Source: RYN-230 sp963814645 | GTDB taxonomy: Bacteria; Actinomycetota; Actinomycetes; Streptosporangiales; Streptosporangiaceae | Reading direction: 5' to 3' | DNA length: 64,000 bases | Assembly: GCA_963814645.1 (NCBI GenBank) | Contig: CAWFDX010000004.1 | Coordinates: 2,232,001 to 2,296,000, forward strand | In this document: positions 41,275 through 49,103 of the stretch, piece after piece | How positions within the stretch are numbered: position 1 is the stretch's first letter | Layout: each line of letters begins with the position of its first letter | Notes under the pieces: model-generated | Database searches by the model: none | What the model saw: only the letters and a program-made list of their open reading frames with translations | What the model was told of the DNA's origin: nothing | Made by a program: the position numbers and the translations under genes

Positions 41275-42290
41275 GCGGTCCCGTCGAGGTGCTCGGTGGC
41301 AAGAAACTCGGTCGCAAGACACTCGGTCGCAAGAAACTCCGCCGCGGCGGCCAGCCGGGCCTGCCACGGGGCCGGGTCGGCCGCCCACTCGGCGAGCCTC
41401 TTGTCGTCGGCGGCCGGGCGGCGGACCGGCAGCATGCCATCCTGCTCGGCCAGTGGCGCGGCGGTTACGTCGCCGGTGAGCAGGCTCATCGTGGCCAGCC
41501 CGCACGCGTAGGGCAGCTCGGGCAGGGCTGCGGCCAGCGCCACCCCGGCGGCCAGCCCGACCGAGGATTCCACCGCGCTGGACACCACCACCGGCAGCCC
41601 GCAGGCCTCGGCGATGCGCAGCGCGGCGCGCACCCCGCCCAGCGGCTGCGCCTTGAGCACCACGATGTCGGCCGCGCCCGCGGCGCGCACCGCGAGCGGG
41701 TCCTCGGCGCGGCGGATCGACTCGTCGGCGGCCACCGGCACATCCACCTGCTTGCGCAGCGCGGCCAGCTCATCCAGGGTCGCGCAGGGCTGCTCGGCGT
41801 ACTCAAGCCCGGACCGGGACAACTCGCCGAGCATCCGGGCGGCGGTGTCCACGTCCCAGCCGCCGTTGGCGTCCACCCGGATCCGGCCGCCGGGGCCCAG
41901 CGCGTCCCGCACCGCGGCCACCCGGTCCAGGTCCGCACTGGCCGGCTGGCCGCGCTCGGCCACCTTGACCTTGGCCGTCCGGCAGCCCGAGGCGGCCACG
42001 ATGCGGTGCGCCTGCTCCGGCTCGACCGCGGGCACGGTCACGTTGACCGGCACCTGATCGCGGCGCGGCGCGGGCCAGCCGTCCCAGGCGGCCTCCAGCG
42101 CACAGGCCAGCCAGCGCGCGCACTCCCGTGGCCCGTACTCCGCGAACGGGGAGAACTCGGCCCAGCCGGCCGGCCCCTCGATCAGCGCACCCTCGCGGAC
42201 CGTGATGCCGCGGAAGCGGGTGCGCATCGGGATGGCGAACGCGCGCAGCCCGCCCACTGCAGCGTCCACCCGGGCCGCAACGTCACTCAA
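41271..42290 (-). CDS. menC: o-Succinylbenzoate synthase
   Basis: This 339-residue enolase-superfamily enzyme has the catalytic lysine motif RTAKVKVAE and metal ligands in RVDANGGWDVDTA, EYAEQPCATLDEL and PVAADESIR. The second lysine is in VVLKAQPLGG. It dehydrates SHCHC to o-succinylbenzoate. The TTG at 42290, with GGGAGG before it, gives the expected N terminus; longer frames run antisense to menE. The C terminus contains LATE pentapeptide repeats encoded by a 15-bp tandem repeat, which are not part of the enzyme fold. It overlaps menD and is divergent from menE with 46 bp between. Confidence 0.92.
   Translation of the reverse strand: MSDVAARVDAAVGGLRAFAIPMRTRFRGITVREGALIEGPAGWAEFSPFAEYGPRECARWLACALEAAWDGWPAPRRDQVPVNVTVPAVEPEQAHRIVAASGCRTAKVKVAERGQPASADLDRVAAVRDALGPGGRIRVDANGGWDVDTAARMLGELSRSGLEYAEQPCATLDELAALRKQVDVPVAADESIRRAEDPLAVRAAGAADIVVLKAQPLGGVRAALRIAEACGLPVVVSSAVESSVGLAAGVALAAALPELPYACGLATMSLLTGDVTAAPLAEQDGMLPVRRPAADDKRLAEWAADPAPWQARLAAAAEFLATECLATEFLATEHLDGTA
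41291..41335. repeat. 15-bp tandem repeat at the 3' end of menC
   Basis: Three units of ACTCGGTCGCAAGAA (41291-41305, 41306-41320, 41321-41335, with one or two changes each) encode, on the minus strand, EFLAT-ECLAT-EFLAT-type pentapeptides. The unit length keeps the reading frame. Confidence 0.85.
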
Positions 42291-42336
42291 TGCCCCTCCC
42301 GGTACGCCGCCTGATCTGCCGGATAACCTTACGTCG

Positions 42337-43536
42337 GTGAGCCCCCGCCCCCTGCATGCAGTCCTGCTGCCTGCCGCGGCGCAGGCCGGGCGGCTGCTCG
42401 ACGTGCTGGCCGCCGCGCTGGACGGCACCGGCCCGGCGGTGCTGCCGGTGGACCCGCGGCTGCCGCCGGGCAAGGTCGCCGCGCTGCTCCGCGCGCTTGG
42501 CCCGGACACCCTGGAGACCGAGGCCGGCACTGAGCGGCTGGCTCCGGCGGACCCGGCGGCGCTGGCCCCGGGAACGGCGGTGGTGATCGCCACCTCGGGG
42601 TCCACCGGCGAGCCGAAGGGCGCCGAGCTGAGCGCGGCCGCGCTGCGCCATTCGGCCGGGGCCAGCCTGGCCCGACTGGGCGCCGGGCCCGGCCAGCGCT
42701 GGCTGTCCTGCCTGCCGCCCAGCCACATCTCCGGGCTGCAGGTGTTCGTCCGGTCCCTGCTGGCCGGCGCCGGCCCCGTCGTCGTGCCCCGGCTGGACAG
42801 CCCGGCCGTGGCGGCCGGCCCCGGCTGCGACTACGTGTCCCTGGTGCCCACCCAGGTACGGCATCTGCTGGACCAGCCGGGCGGGCCGGCCGCGCTGGCC
42901 TCGTTCCGCGGCATCCTGCTCGGCGGGGCCGCGGTGCCGGATGGCCTGCTGGCCCGGGCCCGGGCGGCGGGCGCCCGGGTGGTCACCACCTATGGGATGA
43001 CCGAGACCTGCGGCGGATGCGTCTACGACGGGCGGCCGCTGGACGGGGTGTCGGTGCGGATCGCGGACGGCGGCCGGATCCAGCTGGCGGGCCCGGTGCT
43101 GTTCTCCGGCTACCGGGGGCGGCCCGAGCTCAGCGTGGCCGCCATGGACGGACCCTGGTTCGTCACTTCCGACCTCGGCAGCCTGGACGGGACCGGGCGG
43201 CTGACGGTCCGTGGCCGGGCCGACGGGATGATCAACACCGGCGGCGAGAAGGTGGCCGCGGACGAGGTGGCGGCGGCACTGGCCGGCTGCCCGGGGGTGC
43301 GCGACGTCGCGGTGACCGGCCGGACTGACCCGGAGTGGGGGGAACTGGTCACCGCCATCGTGGTCCCGGCCGACCCGGCCGACCCGCCGAGCCTGGCCGC
43401 GTTGCGCGCCGCGGCCGCCCAGAAGCTGCCCGGCTACGCGGCACCCCGGGCCATCGTGCTGGTCTCGGCCATCCCGCTGCTCCGGTCCGGCAAGCCGGAC
43501 CTGCAGGCACTACGGCAGCTGGCGGCCGGGAACTGA
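42337..43536 (+). CDS. menE: o-Succinylbenzoate-CoA ligase (AMP-forming)
   Basis: This 399-residue adenylate-forming enzyme, short as usual for actinobacterial MenE, has the P-loop ATSGSTGEPKGAEL, A5 motif TTYGMTETCGG, A7-A8 region FVTSDLGSLDGTGRLTVRGR and the hinge GMINTGGEKV. The C-terminal catalytic lysine is in LLRSGKPDLQALR. It activates o-succinylbenzoate for ring closure. GTG at 42337 has TAACCT seven bases upstream and no ribosome site, so it is probably leaderless. It is divergent from menC and both likely share a control region of under 50 bp. Confidence 0.92.
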   Translation: MSPRPLHAVLLPAAAQAGRLLDVLAAALDGTGPAVLPVDPRLPPGKVAALLRALGPDTLETEAGTERLAPADPAALAPGTAVVIATSGSTGEPKGAELSAAALRHSAGASLARLGAGPGQRWLSCLPPSHISGLQVFVRSLLAGAGPVVVPRLDSPAVAAGPGCDYVSLVPTQVRHLLDQPGGPAALASFRGILLGGAAVPDGLLARARAAGARVVTTYGMTETCGGCVYDGRPLDGVSVRIADGGRIQLAGPVLFSGYRGRPELSVAAMDGPWFVTSDLGSLDGTGRLTVRGRADGMINTGGEKVAADEVAAALAGCPGVRDVAVTGRTDPEWGELVTAIVVPADPADPPSLAALRAAAAQKLPGYAAPRAIVLVSAIPLLRSGKPDLQALRQLAAGN

Positions 43537-43753
43537 GTCAGCGGGCGCCGGCGTTAAAGCACACGTGGACATCGGCTCGCGCGCCTGCAGGCAGGCAGAA
43601 CGCCGCGGCCGGGAACAATCGGCTCCACCGAGCGTTATTAGATAGTGCCCGCGCTTCACAGTAGCAAGAACTGCGAACCGCTAGAGCACATCGAACCACG
43701 GAAACGTGCTGACCGAAACGTGCGTAACGCACGCCCACGAAGGAGGTGCCTCG
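43537..43753. promoter_or_regulatory. Control region of the group 2 sigma factor
   Basis: GAAACGTGC occurs twice as a direct repeat (43701-43709 and 43715-43723, 14 bp apart). The second copy runs into the perfect inverted repeat CGTGCG-TAA-CGCACG (43719-43733), 21 bp before the start codon. An AT-richer stretch GTTATTAGATAGTG around 43633-43646 is a possible -10 region. Confidence 0.5.
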
Positions 43754-45061
43754 ATGCCGAAGAGCGCGACCGCCAGGCGGGAGCCTGACCTGGCTGACGA
43801 GGCTATCCGCCGCGTGGACGAGCTGATCCAGCTTGGCCGCGGCCAGGGTTACCTGTCGCTGACCGAGCTGCGCGCGGCCTTCGGGGACGCAGGCGTTACG
43901 CCGGCGGAAGGCAGGTCCATCATCCGTGAGCTGGCGGAAGCCGGGGTGCGGCTGGGTGACGAGCCGGGTGGGGGCACTGGTCTACAAGGGACCACGGGCC
44001 CACAGCGAGCACGGACGGGCACGGAGGACATGAAGACTGCACAGCGCACCGAATCGCCGGAAGCCACCGACGAGCCTGACCTGGCGGAGCCGAGCCCGGC
44101 CGAGCTGGCCCAGCCGATGTCGGCGGAAGTGGACCTGGACGACCAGACGTCGGCCATGGGCGACTCGGTGCACACCTACCTCAAGTCCATCGGGCGCACC
44201 AGCCTGCTCACCGCTGAGCAGGAGGTGAACCTGGCCAAGCGGATCGAGGCCGGCCTGTTCGCCGAGCACAAGCTGGAGACCGAGCCTGACCTGGACGAGG
44301 CCCACCGCCGTGACCTGGAAGAGGTCGCCGAGGACGGCAGGCGGGCCAAGGCACACATGCTGGAGGCCAACCTGCGGCTGGTGGTCTCGGTGGCCAAGAA
44401 GTACAGCGACCGCGGGCTGTCCCTGCTCGACGTGGTGCAGGAGGGCAACCTTGGGCTGATCCGCGCGGTGGAGAAGTTCGACTACACCAAGGGCTACAAG
44501 TTCTCTACGTACGCCATGTGGTGGATCCGGCAGGCGATTCAGCGTGGCTTCGCCGACTCGGCCCGGACCATCCGGCTGCCGGTGCACGTGCTGGAGATGC
44601 TGAGCAAGCTGTCCCGGGTTGAGCGGGACATGCACCAGCGGCTCGGCCGCGAGCCGACCCCCGAGGAGCTGGCCGTCGAGCTGGACCGCACCCCGGACCA
44701 GATCGAGGAGCTGCTGCGCACCAGCCGGCAGCCGATCAGCCTGGACTCCACCATCGGCGAGGACGGCGAGACCAGCATCGGCGACCTGATCGAGGACGTG
44801 GACGCGCCGGAGGCGTCCGAGCTGGTGGACCGCCAGCTGATGGCGGACCAGTTGCGGCACGCGCTGGACGGGCTGACCCAGCGGGAAGCCACCATCATGG
44901 CCATGCGGTTCGGCCTGTACGACGGCAACCCACACACGCTGGACGAGATCGGCCGCGCGCTGGGGCTGACCCGGGAGCGGATCCGGCAGCTGGAAAAGCA
45001 GTCGCTGTCCAAGCTGCGGCACCCGAGCCGCGCCCAGCCGCTGCTCGATTACGCGAGCTGA
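43754..45061 (+). CDS. RNA polymerase sigma factor, sigma-70 group 2 (HrdB-like)
   Basis: This 435-residue sigma factor has a short N-terminal region (about 1-75) with a helical 1.1-like module, an acidic linker rich in Glu and Pro, then region 1.2 at DSVHTYLKSIGRTSLLTAEQE. Regions 2.1-2.4 are NLRLVVSVAKKYSDRGLSLLD and FDYTKGYKFSTYAMWWIRQAI, with SARTIRLPVH, and region 4.2 is LGLTRERIRQLEKQSLSKLR. These are principal-type sequences, but the ending and region 1 suggest group 2 rather than the essential sigma. GAAGGAGG lies before the ATG at 43754. A strong terminator follows. Confidence 0.9.
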   Translation: MPKSATARREPDLADEAIRRVDELIQLGRGQGYLSLTELRAAFGDAGVTPAEGRSIIRELAEAGVRLGDEPGGGTGLQGTTGPQRARTGTEDMKTAQRTESPEATDEPDLAEPSPAELAQPMSAEVDLDDQTSAMGDSVHTYLKSIGRTSLLTAEQEVNLAKRIEAGLFAEHKLETEPDLDEAHRRDLEEVAEDGRRAKAHMLEANLRLVVSVAKKYSDRGLSLLDVVQEGNLGLIRAVEKFDYTKGYKFSTYAMWWIRQAIQRGFADSARTIRLPVHVLEMLSKLSRVERDMHQRLGREPTPEELAVELDRTPDQIEELLRTSRQPISLDSTIGEDGETSIGDLIEDVDAPEASELVDRQLMADQLRHALDGLTQREATIMAMRFGLYDGNPHTLDEIGRALGLTRERIRQLEKQSLSKLRHPSRAQPLLDYAS

Positions 45062-45081
45062 CTGGCCAGCTAGGTAGTTAG

Positions 45082-46584
45082 TTAGAGCACACGGGCCCGG
45101 CCGGGGGTTACTCCCCCGGCCGGGCCTTTTGTGTACAGCCACACCGCGGTCGCCCCGCCGGCCAGCCGCCACTCGTGGGCCAGCCGGAAACCGGGGGCCA
45201 GGTAGCCGGCCTGGCTCTGCCCGGGGATGGTCTGCACCACCCAGATCCGGCGCACCCAGTGCTCCCGGCGGTCCAGCACCGGCCGCGGCACCGTGCTGGC
45301 GTACAGGTGGCCAAGCGCGGCGCCGGTCCGGTCCAGGCTGATGTCGCGCAACTGGGTGAACCCGTCCGGGTAGGCGAGATACCAGGGCGGGATGGCGTGC
45401 CCCGGGTAGGCGATGGCGTCGCCGGGCCGTTCCTCGGCCCGGAGGAACTGGGCCACCGCCCGCATCCCGCCGGTCGGCACCCGCAGCGCCCACAGCGTGG
45501 GCAGCACCAGCGACACGGTCGCGGCCAGCGCGACGACACCGGCCGGCCGGGCCAGCGCGGCCAGCCCGGCCCCGGCCAGCAGCGCCACCGCGGGCAGGCA
45601 GAACGTCAGGTACCGGCCGTTGTAGACCGGCTTGACCGCGGACAGCACCAGCAGCAGCACCGGGGGCAGCAGCAGCCACGGCGCGGCCAGCCAGCTCAGC
45701 CCGCCGCCGCGGGCCAGGCCGGCCAGGCCGAGCAGCGCGATGGCCGCCGCGGCGGCGGCCGGGGTGGCCAGCAGCGTGGCCGCCAGGTCACTGGCGTCGT
45801 GCCAGCCCGGCTGGGGTATCCAGGCGATCTGCGACCGCTCCAGCCAGCCGAGGATGGCCACCGGGGCCACGGCCAACGCGGCCACGGTGGCGCTGACCAG
45901 CCAGGCCGCCAGCGCCGCACGGCGCTGCCGCCCGGTCAGCGCGGCCAGCGCGATCGCGTGCGCGGGCAACAGCAGCAGGCCGAACAGCTGCAGGTAGCCG
46001 ACCAGCACCAGGGATAGCGCATAGCCCGCCAGCCGCTGTGGCGTGGTCCGCTCGGCCAGCCGGACCAGCAGGTAGCTGGCCAGCACGGCGGCCGCGGTGA
46101 CCAGGGCGTATGGCCGCGCGTTGTGGGCCTGCCTGGTCACCGTGGGCAGCAGGGCGAAGATCAGCCCGGCGTACAGGCCAGTCAGCCGGGAGGCCAGCCG
46201 GCGGCCGATCGCGGTGACCCCGGCGGCCGCGGCCGCCATGGCCAGCGCGGACGGCAGCCGGGCCGCGAACTCGCCTGGCCCGGCCAGCTGGACCACCGGC
46301 CAGAGCAGCAGATAGTACAGCCCGTGCACCGCGTCGACGTGGCCGAGCAAGTGGAGCAGTTGCGGCACCGTCCGGCGCACCGCTGAGATGGTGTCCGCCT
46401 CGTCGCCCCAGTACGGCCGGGCGGTCAGGCCGCACAGCATCAGCACCAGGGTGACCAGCGGCCCAGTCAGCGCCATCCAGTCGCGCCACCAGCGCGGCGC
46501 CCTCCGGCCCCCCGCAGCGCCTGCGGGTTCGGCGGTCCGCGGTTCGCGCAGTGCCAGAGAACTGTCCATGTCCCGACAACGCAC
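45082..46584 (-). CDS. Multi-pass membrane glycosyltransferase-like protein (GT39/ArnT-like)
   Basis: This protein of about 500 residues has some eleven membrane helices. After the first helix it shows LTARPYWGDEADTISAVRRTV with the acidic pair of GT-C enzymes (Asp-Glu), and VHGLYYLLLWPVVQLAG in the next loop. A soluble C-terminal part of about 120 residues contains HAIPPWYLAYPDGFTQLRD. GT-C proteins transfer sugars from polyprenyl-phosphate donors to lipids, polysaccharides or proteins; the substrate is not apparent. Its last codons lie in a terminator hairpin of the opposite gene. GTG 46584 and ATG 46569 are both possible starts. Confidence 0.8.
   Translation of the reverse strand: MRCRDMDSSLALREPRTAEPAGAAGGRRAPRWWRDWMALTGPLVTLVLMLCGLTARPYWGDEADTISAVRRTVPQLLHLLGHVDAVHGLYYLLLWPVVQLAGPGEFAARLPSALAMAAAAAGVTAIGRRLASRLTGLYAGLIFALLPTVTRQAHNARPYALVTAAAVLASYLLVRLAERTTPQRLAGYALSLVLVGYLQLFGLLLLPAHAIALAALTGRQRRAALAAWLVSATVAALAVAPVAILGWLERSQIAWIPQPGWHDASDLAATLLATPAAAAAAIALLGLAGLARGGGLSWLAAPWLLLPPVLLLVLSAVKPVYNGRYLTFCLPAVALLAGAGLAALARPAGVVALAATVSLVLPTLWALRVPTGGMRAVAQFLRAEERPGDAIAYPGHAIPPWYLAYPDGFTQLRDISLDRTGAALGHLYASTVPRPVLDRREHWVRRIWVVQTIPGQSQAGYLAPGFRLAHEWRLAGGATAVWLYTKGPAGGVTPGRARVL
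45094..45130 (+). terminator. Rho-independent terminator of the sigma factor gene
   Basis: A perfect 14-bp GC stem (GGCCCGGCCGGGGG at 45094-45107 with 45113-45126), loop TTACT, followed by TTTT (45127-45130). It lies within the last codons of the convergent minus-strand gene, so the same bases encode protein on the other strand. Confidence 0.92.
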
Positions 46585-46643
46585 GGCATCCCGCGCTGTT
46601 TAACCCGGAATCAATTCCTTGCGAAGTATTTGCCGGTAAATGA

Positions 46644-46672
46644 CGGGTGGCCCGGATATCCCGGGCCACCCG
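46644..46672. terminator. Hairpin terminator after the anti-sigma-like gene
   Basis: CGGGTGGCCCGG (46644-46655) pairs perfectly with 46661-46672 around ATATC. It lies 22 bp beyond the stop of the minus-strand gene at 46694 and upstream of the glycosyltransferase-like gene start, separating the two. Confidence 0.8.
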
Positions 46673-46693
46673 CTTTGTTACCTATTCGCGACT

Positions 46694-47686
46694 CTATTGG
46701 TCGGCAGGCGAACTCACCTGATGGTATCCGGGCGGGATGGTGACCAGGGCCCGGGCCACGTTAGCCGCGGTCGGCGGCAGCCAGTGCACGTTGGTCACCG
46801 ACTCGAAGCGGGTGTGGCCACCCGAGCCGCCGAACGTCTCGGTCGCGCTGACCAGACGCACCGGGAGATAGCTGGAAGGATTTACGTAAAGCGTCCACAG
46901 GGCGCGCGCGTACTTCTCGTGTACCGCATTTCCCTCGCCCCTGGACAGCCGGACGGTGACCGGCTTCCCGGTGATCCGGATGGTTTGCACACCATTGACC
47001 CAGACATGCCCGGTCACTGCGGCCGCGCCGCAGTCGAGCGTGGCCTTGATGAAGGCTGCCCAGCGTGCGGTGGGCACCGGCGGGGCGCCCATCAGCAGCG
47101 CGGCCTTCCCGCACGCGCTGGGCGGGGAGGTGTACGGCGCCGACAGGCTGTACTTGTGGTCGTAGTAGGTGACATAGGCGCCGGTGAGCTTGCCGTTGAC
47201 CAGCGCGGTCCCAGCGGCCAGGAATCGCTGCGAGCCGCCCTGCTGGGTGCAGTCACCGCTGGCCGCGGCGTGGCCGCAGGCCGCGCCGGTGAATTCCTCG
47301 TACCGGTTGTGGCTGCCGTAGGCCCAGGTGACGGACGGCTGGTTGTCGGCGCTCAGCGCGCCACCTGAAAAGCTCACCGTGCGGCCGACGAATACCTGAT
47401 TCTCGGCCGTCAGCGCATGCTTGACCCGGCTCACCACCAGGGCGGCGGCCCGCGCCTGGGCCAGGCTGCTGCCCGGCTGGGCCACCGTGCCCGCCGCGGT
47501 CATCGCCACGGCTATTGCGGTGGCGGCCGCCGCGACGGTACCGATGAGCACCGCGCCGCGGACGATGCGGATACGCCGCCGCCGGCCCTGCCTGCTGGCC
47601 TGGTAGGCCAGCCCGGCCGGCGCCCGGACGCCCGCGGTGAACCGCTCCATGCCCTCCCGGAGCAGGTCTTCTACATCAGTGCTCAT
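46694..47686 (-). CDS. Membrane protein coupled to an ECF sigma gene (putative anti-sigma factor)
   Basis: This 330-residue protein has a short cytoplasmic head (about 1-40, DVEDLLREGMERFTAGVRAP), a membrane helix (IVRGAVLIGTVAAAATAIAVAM) and a large extracytoplasmic region of about 260 residues with four or more cysteines. The layout matches actinobacterial proteins paired with SigE-like ECF sigma factors: the head would bind the sigma factor and the outer part sense the envelope. The start overlaps the sigma gene stop (ATGA). No zinc-binding HxxxCxxC motif is visible in the head, so it is not a ZAS-type anti-sigma; regulation of sigma is inference. Confidence 0.75.
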   Translation of the reverse strand: MSTDVEDLLREGMERFTAGVRAPAGLAYQASRQGRRRRIRIVRGAVLIGTVAAAATAIAVAMTAAGTVAQPGSSLAQARAAALVVSRVKHALTAENQVFVGRTVSFSGGALSADNQPSVTWAYGSHNRYEEFTGAACGHAAASGDCTQQGGSQRFLAAGTALVNGKLTGAYVTYYDHKYSLSAPYTSPPSACGKAALLMGAPPVPTARWAAFIKATLDCGAAAVTGHVWVNGVQTIRITGKPVTVRLSRGEGNAVHEKYARALWTLYVNPSSYLPVRLVSATETFGGSGGHTRFESVTNVHWLPPTAANVARALVTIPPGYHQVSSPADQ

Positions 47687-48219
47687 CGGCCTGGTCCCCT
47701 CGATCCGGTCTCGTGTAGTTCAGCCTGCTGCCAGCCGCCGGCCAGGTCGCGGAGCCGCCGCAGCCCCCGGGACGCGGCGGATTTGACCGTGCCTTCTGGC
47801 CAGCCGAGCAGTTCCGCGGTCTCCGCCTCGGTGAGCTGCTCCCAGTACCGGCACACCAGCACCGCCCGCTGCCGCGGCGGCAGTTGCAGCAGCAGCCGGA
47901 CCAGCGCGTCGCGCAGGTCCACCTCGGCCACCGGGTCGGCGGCCGGCCGGGCCTCGGCGCGGAGCAGGAGCAGCTTGCGCTGCAGCCGGCCCGCCCGCCG
48001 GTACCCGTCGGTGGCCAGGTTGTACAGTGTGCGCCGCAGGTAGGCCTCGGGGTCGCCGTCCAGCGTGGGCCAGTGCCGCAGCAGCCGTTCCAGCGCGGTC
48101 TGCAGCAGGTCCTGGCCGGCCTCGCGGCTGCCGGTCAGCAGCATCGCCGCCCGCAGCAGGTGGTCGGCCCGGTCGGTGAGGAAGCGCTCCAGCTCCGCCA
48201 CCGCCTGGTCTTCTGCCAT
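47683..48219 (-). CDS. SigE-family ECF sigma factor
   Basis: This 178-residue sigma factor has region 2 (DHLLRAAMLLTGSREAGQDLLQ, then WPTLDGDPEAYLRRTLYNLATDGYRR) and region 4 (LQLPPRQRAVLVCRYWEQLTEAET, WPEGTVKSAASRGLRRLRDL), cited as family landmarks. The Ser-Arg-Glu-Ala-Gly-Gln-Asp-Leu-Leu-Gln motif and the RYWEQLTEAETA block are typical of the actinobacterial SigE-like group. AGGAGG lies nine bases before the ATG. It is coupled by overlap to the membrane protein downstream. The divergent gene has an ECF41-type promoter, not a SigE-type one that I could see. Confidence 0.93.
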   Translation of the reverse strand: MAEDQAVAELERFLTDRADHLLRAAMLLTGSREAGQDLLQTALERLLRHWPTLDGDPEAYLRRTLYNLATDGYRRAGRLQRKLLLLRAEARPAADPVAEVDLRDALVRLLLQLPPRQRAVLVCRYWEQLTEAETAELLGWPEGTVKSAASRGLRRLRDLAGGWQQAELHETGSRGPGR

Positions 48220-48278
48220 CGGCTGTCCTCCTTTCGCCTACCAAGCACGAAGGACCTGGCCGGGACGTTCCGCTGTCT

Positions 48279-48305
48279 TGTCACAAGAGGGAAGGCCAAC
48301 TCGTC
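48279..48305 (+). promoter_or_regulatory. ECF41-type promoter TGTCACA-N16-CGTC
   Basis: TGTCACA at 48279-48285, a 16-bp spacer and CGTC at 48302-48305 exactly match the promoter reported for ECF41 sigma factors (TGTCACA at -35, CGTC at -10). The start codon of the oxidoreductase is 34 bp further. The ECF41 gene of this window lies at 57037-57963, so it is the probable activator. Confidence 0.75.
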
Positions 48306-48338
48306 TGAACGTTACGTCGAGATCAGGGAGGCAGGCAG

Positions 48339-49103
48339 ATGCGGATAGCAGTGGCCGGCGGGACCGGCCTGGTAGGCCGGTACGTGGTGGCCGAGTTGCG
48401 GGCGGCCGGGCACGATCCGGTGGTGCTCACCCGGTCGGCCGGCGCCGACGTCATCACCGGGGACGGGCTGGACACCGCGCTGGACGGTGCCGCGGCGCTG
48501 ATCGACGTGACCAACACGACCGCGATGAGCGGCCGGAAATCGGTGGCGTTCTTCACCGCGGGCACCGGGAACCTGCTGGCGGCAGGGCGCCGTGCTGGCG
48601 TTCAGCATCATGTGGTGTTGTCTATCGTCGGGACGGGCCGCCCGGGCCTGGGCAGCGGGTACAACGCGGGGAAGGTGGCGCAGGAAGCGCTGGTGCGCGA
48701 CAGCGGGATGCCGTTCAGCATCATGCGGGCCACCCAGTTCCACCAGTTCATCCCGGAGCTGCTGGACCGGATCCCCGGCCCGGTGCTGGTCGTGCCGCGG
48801 ATGCGGATCCAGCCGGTCGCCGCGGGCGAGGTGGCCGCGGTGCTGGCCGCGCTGGCCGCCGGGCCGCCCGCCGGGATGGCGCCCGAGATGGCCGGGCCGG
48901 AGCCGGCCGAGCTGGCCGGCCTGGCCCATCAGCTCAGCCGGGCCCGGGGCAGCCGCCGGCCGGTGCTGCCGGTGCGGGTGCCGGGCGCGGCCGGCCGGGC
49001 CATGGCCGAGGGGGCGATGCTGCCCGCCGGTCCCGGGCTGCGCGGCAGGCAGACGTTCGCCGACTGGCTGGCCGGCTCATGCCGATCGGCGCAGCCGGCC
49101 TAG
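48339..49103 (+). CDS. NmrA-like NAD(P)-binding oxidoreductase/epimerase
   Basis: This 254-residue atypical SDR starts RIAVAGGTGLVGRYVVAEL, the NAD(P) motif Gly-x-x-Gly-x-x-Gly of extended or NmrA-type SDRs. VVLSIVGTGRPGLGSGYNAGK carries the typical strand and the YxxxK-like Tyr-Asn-Ala-Gly-Lys pattern, and MPFSIMRATQFHQF matches NmrA proteins. Genes of this sort (oxidoreductase, epimerase or carboxymuconolactone decarboxylase) are the usual targets of ECF41 sigma factors, and an exact ECF41-type promoter precedes it. GGGAGG precedes the ATG. It overlaps the convergent DedA gene by 27 bp. Substrate unknown. Confidence 0.88.
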   Translation: MRIAVAGGTGLVGRYVVAELRAAGHDPVVLTRSAGADVITGDGLDTALDGAAALIDVTNTTAMSGRKSVAFFTAGTGNLLAAGRRAGVQHHVVLSIVGTGRPGLGSGYNAGKVAQEALVRDSGMPFSIMRATQFHQFIPELLDRIPGPVLVVPRMRIQPVAAGEVAAVLAALAAGPPAGMAPEMAGPEPAELAGLAHQLSRARGSRRPVLPVRVPGAAGRAMAEGAMLPAGPGLRGRQTFADWLAGSCRSAQPA

